From assembly GCA_946886855.1 (NCBI GenBank), contig CAMPJJ010000052.1:1-37049 (forward strand): a stretch of 37,049 bases of DNA, written 5' to 3'. The notes below the pieces were generated by a model. It was not told where the DNA came from, made no database searches, and worked only from the letters and a program-made list of their open reading frames with translations. A program made the position numbers and the translations under genes. Positions 1 to 6,735 of the stretch are shown here, one piece after another (the stretch's first letter is position 1; every line of letters begins with the position of its first letter). Origin of the DNA: an uncultured Roseateles sp. (GTDB taxonomy: Bacteria > Pseudomonadota > Gammaproteobacteria > Burkholderiales > Burkholderiaceae).

Positions 1-54
1 GATCGGGAGAGCGGGCTGTCGGGTCGATGGCGGGCGGGACGGGAACCAACCCGC

Positions 55-1275
55 TCAATGCGGCGCGAGCGGCAGGCCCTGCTCGACCAGGGCCGCAAAC
101 AGCGCGGACCCGAGTGGCAGGATCTCGTCGTTGAAGTCGTAGCGCGGCTGATGCAGTCCGCAAGGTCCGCCTTGCCCCAGCCGCAGGTAGGCGCCGGGCC
201 TCGCCTGCAGCATGAAAGCGAAGTCCTCCGAGCCCATGCTCGGCACGAGCTTGTCGTCGACGTTCTCGGCGCCGACCAGCGATTGCGCGACACGCACGGC
301 GAAATCGGCTTCGCGTGCGCTGTTGACCGTGGCGGGATAGAGGCGCTGGTAATCGACCTTGGCGCTCGCGCCGAAGCCCAGCGCGACGGACTCGACCAGA
401 CGCGTCATCCGCTCCTCGAGCAGCTGCTGCACCTCGGGCTTGAAGCTGCGCACGGTGCCGGTCAATTGCGCGGCCTCGGGGATCACGCTGAAGGCGCTCG
501 GCTCACCGGCCTGCATCGAGCACAGGCTGACCACCGCCTGTTCGATCGGCGCGATGTTGCGCGACACCAGGCTCTGCACAGCGGTGATCACGTGGCCGGC
601 GATCAGTACCGGATCGACGCTCAGATGCGGGTGCGCGCCGTGGCCGCCACGGCCCTGGATCGTGATGTTCACGCGGTCCGCCGCCGCCATCATCGCGCCG
701 CGGTTCAGGCCGATCTTGCCAGGCGGCAGGTGCGGCCAGTTGTGCATGGCGTAGATGGCTTCGACCGGGAAGCGGTCGAACAGGCCGTCGGCGATCATCT
801 CGCGCGCGCCGCCGTAGCCCTCCTCGCCGGGCTGGAACACCAGCACCGCCGTGCCCGCGAAGCGCCTCGTCTGTGCCAGGTAGCGCGCCGCGCCCACCAG
901 CATCGCGCAGTGGCCATCGTGGCCGCACGCATGCATCAGCCCGGGTGTCGACGAGCGCCAGGCGAAGTCGTTCTGCTCACGCAGCGGCAGCGCGTCCATG
1001 TCGGCACGCAATCCGAAGAGTCTCGGCGCGGTACCCGGCGTCGTCTGCCCATGGATGGTCGCGACGATCCCGGTGCGCCCGAGACCCTGATGGATCTCGT
1101 CGACGCCGCAGGCTTTCAGCGCCTGCACGATGCGCGCGGCGGTGCGATGCTCCTCGAAGCCGAGTTCCGGCATCGTGTGCAGTTCGCGGCGCAACGCGAC
1201 AAGCTCACCGCGCGCCTCGAAGAGCCGCTGGTAGGTGCCCGCCGCGGTGGCGGTCAGGTGCTCTGGAACGTTCAT
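55..1275 (-). CDS. M20 family metallo-amidohydrolase (hippurate/N-acyl-amino-acid hydrolase type)
   Basis: This is a 406-residue cytosolic amidohydrolase of the M20D type (hippuricase / IAA-amino-acid hydrolase / AbgB-like), expected to cleave N-acyl or N-aminoacyl amide bonds with a two-metal centre. Visible motifs are HTMPELGFEEHRTA near the N terminus, GLRADMDALPL, MHACGHDGH with its metal-binding Cys and His, QPGEEGYGGAREMI with the catalytic Glu pair, and a C-terminal MGSEDFAFM. No signal peptide is seen. I prefer the ATG at 1275 because it lies one base after the stop of the upstream permease (TGA-C-ATG), suggesting coupled translation. An in-frame GTG at 1293 would add six residues. 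Next to a peptide permease, it may process imported acylated peptides or amino acids. The exact substrate cannot be read from the sequence. Confidence 0.9.
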   Translation of the reverse strand: MNVPEHLTATAAGTYQRLFEARGELVALRRELHTMPELGFEEHRTAARIVQALKACGVDEIHQGLGRTGIVATIHGQTTPGTAPRLFGLRADMDALPLREQNDFAWRSSTPGLMHACGHDGHCAMLVGAARYLAQTRRFAGTAVLVFQPGEEGYGGAREMIADGLFDRFPVEAIYAMHNWPHLPPGKIGLNRGAMMAAADRVNITIQGRGGHGAHPHLSVDPVLIAGHVITAVQSLVSRNIAPIEQAVVSLCSMQAGEPSAFSVIPEAAQLTGTVRSFKPEVQQLLEERMTRLVESVALGFGASAKVDYQRLYPATVNSAREADFAVRVAQSLVGAENVDDKLVPSMGSEDFAFMLQARPGAYLRLGQGGPCGLHQPRYDFNDEILPLGSALFAALVEQGLPLAPH

Positions 1276-1276
1276 G

Positions 1277-2254
1277 TCAGTGCGCGCCGCCACTCACGCG
1301 CAAGCGCGGATCGACGGCGAAGTACAGCAGGTCGACGACCAAGTTGATCACGACGAAGATCAGCGAGATCAGGCAGAGATAGGCCGCCATCACCGGAATG
1401 TCGGCGAACTGCACCGCCTGGATGAACAGCAACCCCATGCCGGGCCATTGAAACACGGTCTCCGTGATGATCGCAAAGGCAATCAGCGATCCCAGCTGCA
1501 GGCCGGTGATCGTGATGACGGGGACCAGTGTGTTCTTCAGCGCGTGGCCGAAGTAGATCGTGCGGTCGCTGAGGCCGCGGGCGCGGGCGAACTTGATGTA
1601 GTCGGCGCGCAGGACCTCCAGCATCTCGGCGCGCACGATGCGCATGATCAGCGTCAACTGGAACACCGCCAGCGTGATGCCCGGCAGCAGCAGATGCCGC
1701 AGCCCGTCGCCGGTCAGCAGCCCGGTGCTCCAGCCCCCGAGCATCACCACCTCGCCGCGACCATAGCTCGGCAGCCAGGCCAGCTGCACCGCGAAGATGA
1801 GGATCAGCAGGATCCCGATGAGGAAGGTCGGCAGCGCCACGCCCAGCAGCGACAGCGTCATCAGCAGCTGGGAGCCGAAGCTTCCCCGCCGCAGCGCGGC
1901 GTAGACGCCGAGCGGAATGCCGAACACCAGCGCGATCACCGCCGCCGTCGCCGACAGCTCGAGCGTCGCCGGGAACCGCTCGGCGATCAACGCGGAGACC
2001 TTGCGGCCCTGCTTCAGGCTGACGCCGAACTCGCCCTGCGCCGCATTGCCGGCGAAATGCGCGAACTGCACGATGAAGCTCTGATCAAGCCCGAGGTCCT
2101 TGCGGAGTTGCTCGCGCTGTTCCGGCGTGGCGTCCTGGCCGAGCAGGTTGTTGACCGGATCGCCGACGTACTGGAACAGCATGAAGGCGATGAAGGCCAC
2201 CGTCAGCATGACGACGACGGCCTGCGCCAGACGGCGAAGAATGAAAACCAGCAT
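1277..2254 (-). CDS. ABC transporter permease, DppB/OppB family
   Basis: This 325-residue inner-membrane permease belongs to the dipeptide/oligopeptide/nickel (DppB-OppB) family. It begins with the typical MLVFILRRLAQAVVVMLTV helix, followed by a periplasmic segment (DPVNNLLGQDATPEQ) and five further hydrophobic segments. The cytoplasmic coupling (EAA-like) loop appears as ARARGLSDRTIYFGHALKNT, and the late segment FQWPGMGLLF is a family hallmark. A GGAGG ribosome site lies about nine bases before the ATG. It is followed directly by the amidohydrolase. The usual partners (DppC-type permease, ATPases, substrate-binding protein) are not upstream, where a porin terminator lies. If they are linked, they must be downstream, beyond the left edge. 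Substrate is unknown; short peptides are the family default. Confidence 0.93.
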   Translation of the reverse strand: MLVFILRRLAQAVVVMLTVAFIAFMLFQYVGDPVNNLLGQDATPEQREQLRKDLGLDQSFIVQFAHFAGNAAQGEFGVSLKQGRKVSALIAERFPATLELSATAAVIALVFGIPLGVYAALRRGSFGSQLLMTLSLLGVALPTFLIGILLILIFAVQLAWLPSYGRGEVVMLGGWSTGLLTGDGLRHLLLPGITLAVFQLTLIMRIVRAEMLEVLRADYIKFARARGLSDRTIYFGHALKNTLVPVITITGLQLGSLIAFAIITETVFQWPGMGLLFIQAVQFADIPVMAAYLCLISLIFVVINLVVDLLYFAVDPRLRVSGGAH

Positions 2255-2435
2255 GGACGGGGGCCTCCGGCATGGGCTCGGGCGAGCGGCTTGTGACCTG
2301 CCCTGGCACGACCTGACCCCGGAGGCGGGACGCTTCAGAAGGAAGCCATCATCGAGGAGCGTACGCCCACCGGCAAGTGGGTTAGCCCTTGACGCGGCAT
2401 GAACGCGACGTCGCCCCGACCGACGTCCGACAACG
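2255..2435. other. Intergenic stretch between ABC permease and porin terminator
   Basis: These 181 bases should hold the promoter of the leftward permease/amidohydrolase pair. I see the GGAGG ribosome site beside the permease start but no convincing -35/-10 pair. The short reading frames here lack supporting features. Confidence 0.4.
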
Positions 2436-2458
2436 AAAAAACCGCCCGAAGGCGGCCT
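2436..2458 (-). terminator. Rho-independent terminator after porin 1
   Basis: Read leftward, a CCGCC / GGCGG stem closes on a TTCG tetraloop and runs into six T residues. It sits 45 bases past the stop of the first porin and isolates it from the ABC permease downstream. Confidence 0.8.
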
Positions 2459-2503
2459 GGCAAGACGGCCGGCGCGCGCGGAAGACCGCGCGCGACAGAC
2501 CGG

Positions 2504-3565
2504 TCAGAAGCGGTGGCGGATACCGACGATCGAACCGCCGCGCTTCTCGGCGTTGTTGGCGAAGCGGACCGCACCTTCGTGCTTGGTGTAGTCCAGCTCC
2601 AGGTAGACGTCGGTGCGCTTGGAGAAGGCGTAGTCGGCCACAAAGGCGAAATAGTGACCCTTGCTCTTGGTGTTGGCCAGCGGGGCGCTGTAATGCGTTT
2701 GCGTCGCGTACCAGTAGTGCGCACCCAGGTTCAGTTGCGGCGTCAGCTGATAAGCGGCGCCGGCGGAGATCATGTCGCGCTTCTTCACGTCGTTCGCCGC
2801 CGCGTTCAACACGTTGCCCAGCAGGCCGGAGGTGTAGGCCGCGCCCAGCAGACCGCCCTGGTCGAACTTGTTGCTCGCCCAGGACAGGTTGATGTACCAC
2901 GGACCGGATGTGTACGCGCCGCCGGCGGTGTAACCCTTGACCTTCTTGCCCAGGGTGTCCTCGACCTGCAGGAAGGCACCGCCGAAGGCGATGGGGCCTT
3001 GGTTGTAGCGCAGCAGGCCGCCAAACGACTTGTTCTGGGAGTTGCCTTCACCGGCCGACACCTGGACCTCACCCCGGATGGGGCCGGACTCGAACAGGTA
3101 CTTGACCATGTTGTCCTGACGCGCGCCCATCGAGAGGCCGATTTCGGGCTTGTAGGCCTCGATGTAGGGCGAGTACTTGAACGATGCGTAGGTCGACGTG
3201 TAGATGTCGAACAGGATGTTGTATTGACGACCCAGGGTCAGGCGGCCGAAGTCGGCCGACTGGATGCCGACCCAGGACTGGCGCCAGAAGTCGGCGGCGG
3301 CCACGGTGCCGGTGTCGGAATTCAGGCGGTGTTCGAGGTTGGCGATGGCCTTCAGGCCGCCACCCATGTCCTCGGTCACGTTCACGCCGAGGCGGCTTTG
3401 GGACATGCCGCCGGGGATGACCTGCTTCTCGGAGCTTCCGGCGTTCGCGTTGCTGGTCCAGCGCAGACCCACGTCGACGATGCCGTAGAGCTGCACGCTC
3501 GACTGTGCCCAGGCGGCACTGGTGCTCGCTGCAAGGATGCTCAGCGCCAAGGCGGCTTTCTTCAT
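2504..3565 (-). CDS. Outer-membrane trimeric porin, Gram-negative porin family (Burkholderiales OmpC-like)
   Basis: This 353-residue general porin forms a 16-stranded outer-membrane barrel in the known family. A Sec signal peptide (MKKAALALSILAASTSAAWA, cleaved before QSSVQLYGIVD) is followed by the diagnostic first strand SSVQLYGIVDVGLRW, the segment SRLGVNVTEDMGGGLKA, and a C-terminal strand ending in Phe (VGIRHRF), the BAM recognition signal. The ATG at 3565 is chosen because AGGAG lies nine bases upstream and the signal peptide starts there. A longer in-frame reading adds 36 residues unlike any porin. It is a single-gene unit with its own terminator. It is clearly divergent from the second porin, so the pair probably differ in selectivity or expression, but solute preference cannot be read. 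Confidence 0.95.
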   Translation of the reverse strand: MKKAALALSILAASTSAAWAQSSVQLYGIVDVGLRWTSNANAGSSEKQVIPGGMSQSRLGVNVTEDMGGGLKAIANLEHRLNSDTGTVAAADFWRQSWVGIQSADFGRLTLGRQYNILFDIYTSTYASFKYSPYIEAYKPEIGLSMGARQDNMVKYLFESGPIRGEVQVSAGEGNSQNKSFGGLLRYNQGPIAFGGAFLQVEDTLGKKVKGYTAGGAYTSGPWYINLSWASNKFDQGGLLGAAYTSGLLGNVLNAAANDVKKRDMISAGAAYQLTPQLNLGAHYWYATQTHYSAPLANTKSKGHYFAFVADYAFSKRTDVYLELDYTKHEGAVRFANNAEKRGGSIVGIRHRF

Positions 3566-3814
3566 GTGATGTCTCCTGTATGTTTGGTGTGGTCGCCGGA
3601 ATCGATTCTCAGCGAAGCCCCCAGACGGAGACGCTTTGTGTTGCACATCGCCCACGCGAGCAAACCCTGTCAAGTTTGTGACGCTCCGGCAGGGGGAAAA
3701 CCCGCGAAGACTGTCTACAAAATCAACAACAGTGCGTTGCGACGACAGTGCTTGATCGGCTCACGCAAGACCTGGCACCTGCGGGACAGGGGCGCTACGG
3801 GCAAACGTTGAGAC
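3566..3814. other. Upstream region of porin 1
   Basis: About 250 bases lie between the porin 1 start and the porin 2 terminator. Apart from the porin ribosome site and the possible -35 noted above, I see no gene or RNA structure. A long 5' leader is possible, as seen for many porin mRNAs. Confidence 0.4.
3645..3673 (-). promoter_or_regulatory. Possible promoter of porin 1
   Basis: A perfect TTGACA occurs leftward at 3673-3668, about 100 bases before the porin start. The hexamer 17 bases on is CGATGT, a poor -10, so this may need an activator or be fortuitous. Confidence 0.3.
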
Positions 3815-3841
3815 GAAAAAAAGCCGCCCCGAAGGGCGGCT
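3815..3841 (-). terminator. Rho-independent terminator after porin 2
   Basis: Leftward, GCCGCCC and GGGCGGC pair around a short TTCG-type loop, followed by an eight-T run. It lies about 30 bases past the second porin's stop and is the strongest terminator on the left side of the window. Confidence 0.9.
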
Positions 3842-3869
3842 TTCGTAGCGCAGGGCGCTGATCCGAGGA

Positions 3870-4889
3870 TCAGAAGCTGTGCTTGATACCGACGTCGATG
3901 CCACCCGACTTGCCGCCAACAGCGGACGCCACGGCATTGTTCTGCACGCGGAAGTTCGAGTTGTCGTTGTCGATGATGGAGGCCGTCGTGTACAGCGCGG
4001 TGCGCTTCGACAGGTTGTGCTGGTAGCCGATCGAGAACGCTTGCGCGTCGCCACGAGCAGCTTGCGGGCCGGCATCAGCAGCACCGTTGGTCTCAGCCTT
4101 GGTGTACTGAGCGGTCACCGAACCGGCAGCCGTCACCGGCACCACGGCGCCGATCGTGTACAGGTTCTGCTTGCGCGAACCGAACTTCAGCTGGCTGAAC
4201 AGGCCTTGCACCTTCACGACCTTGAAGTCGTAGCTGGCGCCCAGGGACAGCTGCTTGAACTTGGAGTTCAGCGAGTCGGTGGTCTGGTAGCCACCAGCGA
4301 CGTTCAGGTCGCCGGCCTTGTAGCCCAGACGGCCACCGTACGACTTCTTGCCGTCGGTGCCTTCGCCAGCGGCCACGTCGAACGAGCCGTACACGCCGCC
4401 CAGGTCGGCCGGCAGGAAGTACTGAACCAGGTTGTCGGCACGGTTGATCGTGTCGATGTTCGAGCCCAGCAGGCTGTACGTGCGGGTGACGTCGCCCAGA
4501 CCGGTGGTGCTGTAGACGTCGAAGTCATCGACGACCAGGCGGGTCGAGGTCTTGCCACGGCCCAGACGGACTTCACCGAAGTCGCCCATCAGGCTCACGG
4601 AAGCGCGACGGCCCCAGAAGCGGGTAGCGTCAGCGGTGCCGGTGTCGGCAGCCAGGGCGCCTTCCAGCCAGAAGCCAGCCTTCAGGCCGCCACCCAGGTC
4701 TTCGACGCCACGGACGCCGATGCGGCTGGAGGAGCTGCCGTCGTTCGTCAGTTGCTTCGTGTCCTGGCCATTGGCCTTCGTGTAACGGGCAGCCACGTCG
4801 ATGACGCCGAACAGCGTGACGGACGATTGAGCGGCAGCGGCACCAGCGAAACCAGCCAGCACAGCCAGCGCGACGAGAGATTTCTTCAT
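3870..4889 (-). CDS. Outer-membrane trimeric porin, Gram-negative porin family
   Basis: This is a second 339-residue general porin. The signal peptide is MKKSLVALAVLAGFAGAAAA, cleaved before QSSVTLFGVIDVAARY. The segment SSRIGVRGVEDLGGGLKAGF matches the conserved second and third strands, and the chain ends with IKHSF, the terminal-Phe barrel signal. An AGGAG site lies eight bases before the ATG. Codon choice is more uniform than in the first porin (strong preference for single synonymous codons), suggesting high expression, so this may be the major porin. It has its own upstream region (4890-5160) and its own terminator. It is a parallel neighbour of porin 1, not part of the same transcript. 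Confidence 0.96.
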   Translation of the reverse strand: MKKSLVALAVLAGFAGAAAAQSSVTLFGVIDVAARYTKANGQDTKQLTNDGSSSSRIGVRGVEDLGGGLKAGFWLEGALAADTGTADATRFWGRRASVSLMGDFGEVRLGRGKTSTRLVVDDFDVYSTTGLGDVTRTYSLLGSNIDTINRADNLVQYFLPADLGGVYGSFDVAAGEGTDGKKSYGGRLGYKAGDLNVAGGYQTTDSLNSKFKQLSLGASYDFKVVKVQGLFSQLKFGSRKQNLYTIGAVVPVTAAGSVTAQYTKAETNGAADAGPQAARGDAQAFSIGYQHNLSKRTALYTTASIIDNDNSNFRVQNNAVASAVGGKSGGIDVGIKHSF

Positions 4890-5160
4890 TAGAGACTCCT
4901 AGATCTTCAATGAGGTTGCGGTTGGTAGATCGCCCGCAAACCAAGCTCCTGCAATGAAGCTGTGGTGTATTGCAACAGGTCCGATCACGCCTGACCAGCC
5001 GCTACCCCGTAAAAGTCCTGATTTCGTTGGGTCGAAGCAACGCGTATGGGATTAAAAAAATGTGTCATCACGCATTCGCACAAAGGATCACCCCGCGTCG
5101 GCGAACCGCTTGACGCCACGCTCCTAAACTGCGGTGCCATGCCCACGGCGAGCATTCAAG
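4890..5160. other. Divergent intergenic region, porin 2 / coq7
   Basis: This 271-base region separates the leftward porin from rightward coq7 and must hold promoters for both. It is visibly more AT-rich than its surroundings, with a seven-A run at 5054-5060. I could not fix a clear -35/-10 pair for either gene. Confidence 0.45.
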
Positions 5161-5820
5161 ATGGAATTTCAGACTTCGCGCCCGGCGCGCATATTGTCTA
5201 GGGCGGACGCGTGGATATCCACGCTGGACCACGGCTTGAAGACGCTGGCGGGCGTCGCGCCCACGGTCAGGCCGATGCCCGCGTCTGTTGTGGCGGACGC
5301 ACCGCTGGAGGAGCCGGCGCGCCAACTGGCCGCCTCGCTGATGCGGGTCAACCATGTCGGTGAGGTCTGCGCGCAGGCGCTTTACCGCGCCCAGGCGCTG
5401 ACCACGCGCGACGAGGCGCTGCGCCAGCACCTCGAGCACGCCGCCCAGGAAGAGATCGACCACCTCGCCTGGTGCGCCGCCCGGCTCCGCGCGCTCAACG
5501 ACCGCCCCAGCCTGCTCAATCCGCTCTGGTATGGGGGCGCCTTCGCGATCGGTGCCGCCGCCGGGCTGATCGGGGACAAGGTCAGCCTGGGTTTCGTCAT
5601 CGAGACCGAACGCCAGGTCGAGGCCCACCTGGCGAGCCACCTGGAACGGCTGCCGGAGGGCGACCAGAGTTCGCGGGCAGTCGTCGCGCAGATGAAGGAA
5701 GAGGAGGCCCGTCACGCCGAAGAGGCCCGGGCACTGGGCGGGGTCGACCTGCCCGCACCCGTGCGAGGGCTGATGCGGCTCGCCGCCAGGGTCATGACGC
5801 GGACGGCCCACCACCTGTAG
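5161..5820 (+). CDS. coq7: 2-polyprenyl-3-methyl-6-methoxy-1,4-benzoquinone monooxygenase (Coq7)
   Basis: Coq7 is a carboxylate-bridged di-iron hydroxylase that makes the last ring hydroxylation of ubiquinone synthesis, acting as a peripheral inner-membrane protein. The 219-residue chain shows the full ligand set: MRVNHVGE (Glu68), EEIDH (Glu98, His101), ETE (Glu150) and EEEARH (Glu182, His185). The hydrophobic hairpin [20 protein letters not shown] lies between the two halves, as in the family. I prefer the ATG at 5161; an in-frame GTG at 5134 would add nine residues that do not look conserved. It is monocistronic and convergent with the OsmC-like gene. No other ubiquinone gene is in the window. 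Confidence 0.95.
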   Translation: MEFQTSRPARILSRADAWISTLDHGLKTLAGVAPTVRPMPASVVADAPLEEPARQLAASLMRVNHVGEVCAQALYRAQALTTRDEALRQHLEHAAQEEIDHLAWCAARLRALNDRPSLLNPLWYGGAFAIGAAAGLIGDKVSLGFVIETERQVEAHLASHLERLPEGDQSSRAVVAQMKEEEARHAEEARALGGVDLPAPVRGLMRLAARVMTRTAHHL

Positions 5821-5846
5821 AGCGGCGCCCTCCCCTGCCGGAGGGT

Positions 5847-6269
5847 CTATCCCTCGATGATCTCCACCGAGGTGGTGATTTCCGCGGTCTTCGCCAGCAT
5901 GATGCTGGCGGAGCAGTACTTCTCGTGGGACAGCTGCACCGCGCGCTCGACGGTGGCCTGAGGCAGGTTCCTGCCCGTCACCACGAAGTGCATGTGGATC
6001 TTCGTGAAGACCTTCGGATCCACCTCCGCGCGGTCGGCGCTCAGCTTCACCTGGCAGCCGCGGACATCGTGCCGGCCACGCTTGAGGATCAACACGACGT
6101 CATAGGCCGTGCAGCCGCCCGTGCCGGCCAGCACCGTCTCCATCGGTCGCGGCGCCAGGTTGCGACCGCCGCCGTCCGGCGCGCCATCCATGTTGATCAT
6201 GTGCCCGCTGCCGGTCTCCGCGATGAAGCTCATGCCGTCCGCGCCCATCCAGTTGATCGTGCATTCCAT
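5847..6269 (-). CDS. OsmC/Ohr family protein (YhfA-like)
   Basis: This 140-residue OsmC-family protein is of the YhfA-like branch. The family has two redox Cys residues that reduce organic or fatty-acid hydroperoxides. Here Cys53 lies in GTGGCTAYDVV and Cys119 in SHEKYCSASIML, the canonical pair, with Glu44 in PMETVL as a third conserved active-site position. The ATG at 6269 is chosen because AAGGA lies about nine bases upstream and MECTINWMG is the expected N terminus. Longer readings add 21 unsupported residues. It is a single gene convergent with coq7. No signal peptide is seen, so it is cytosolic. YhfA-like members are less well characterised than Ohr, so peroxidase activity is inferred from the Cys pair. 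Confidence 0.92.
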   Translation of the reverse strand: MECTINWMGADGMSFIAETGSGHMINMDGAPDGGGRNLAPRPMETVLAGTGGCTAYDVVLILKRGRHDVRGCQVKLSADRAEVDPKVFTKIHMHFVVTGRNLPQATVERAVQLSHEKYCSASIMLAKTAEITTSVEIIEG

Positions 6270-6417
6270 TCGTCGTTCCTTCGTTCCATGGGCCGTTCGA
6301 ACCATCCTGCGGCGATCTGACCCCAATTTCACGGGCGCCGCCGGTCGTCGCGCCTCACTCTGGCGGTGATTTTGCGCATTAGAGGCCCGACTCCAGGGCC
6401 GGAGACCTCAAAAAATA
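6270..6417. other. Upstream region of the OsmC-like gene
   Basis: About 150 bases lie between the OsmC-like start and the candidate small-RNA promoter. It should contain the leftward osmC-like promoter. No confident hexamer pair was found. Confidence 0.4.
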
Positions 6418-6447
6418 TTGCAGCGCAACATGCATCCCCCCTAGAAT
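6418..6447 (+). promoter_or_regulatory. Sigma-70-like promoter with two palindromes, upstream of candidate small RNA
   Basis: TTGCAG at 6418-6423 and TAGAAT at 6442-6447 are separated by 18 bases. The -35 lies inside the inverted repeat TTGC-AGC-GCAA (6418-6428), and the -10 lies inside the perfect 12-base palindrome CTAGAATTCTAG (6441-6452). Both are potential repressor or activator sites. Confidence 0.65.
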
Positions 6448-6453
6448 TCTAGG

Positions 6454-6561
6454 CATGCGACAGCGCTACCCCAAGGTGTGGGGTCAGCCTCCGCGCCGAT
6501 TGTCTCCTCCACCGCCTCCATGGTGGATTCAGCCCGAGGCCACAAGCCTCGGGCTTTTTTT
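6454..6561 (+). ncRNA. Candidate trans-acting small RNA, about 108 nt
   Basis: A short transcription unit lies between a sigma-70-like promoter and a strong terminator, 175 bases before ilvA. Predicted elements are: hairpin 1 with ACCCC (6468-6472) pairing GGGGT (6480-6484); a C/U-rich stretch UGUCUCCUCC at 6501-6510 that could pair with ribosome-binding sites; hairpin 2 with UCCACC (6508-6513) pairing GGUGGA (6522-6527); and a 9-bp GC terminator stem followed by seven U residues, the type used for Hfq binding. I recognise no Rfam family. The alternative is a terminated leader of ilvA, but no Ile/Val/Leu-rich leader peptide with a ribosome site is present. Confidence 0.6.
6532..6561 (+). terminator. 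Rho-independent terminator of the candidate small RNA
   Basis: GCCCGAGGC (6532-6540) pairs perfectly with GCCTCGGGC (6546-6554) across a CACAA loop, followed by seven T residues. No annotated gene ends here, which is why a short RNA or ilvA leader is proposed. Confidence 0.92.
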
Positions 6562-6735
6562 CGTCCGTCCCCGGCCCGATGACGACACGCCGGGCGCAAG
6601 GCAGTCTCCTCCAATGGCGAAAGCGCGCGGCGGCCCGGCGCGGCCGGCCTCGCCGCGCTCCGGACAAACCCTGGCTATCATCGTCCGCCCGACTCCCGCC
6701 GCGTCCGCGCGGGAAGGGGAACTGGAGGGATTTCC

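Noticed and set aside
2335..2724. Leftward frame overlapping the end of porin 1 and its terminator
   Set aside because: It overlaps the porin coding region, crosses the terminator and shows no recognisable domain. It is not the missing substrate-binding protein.
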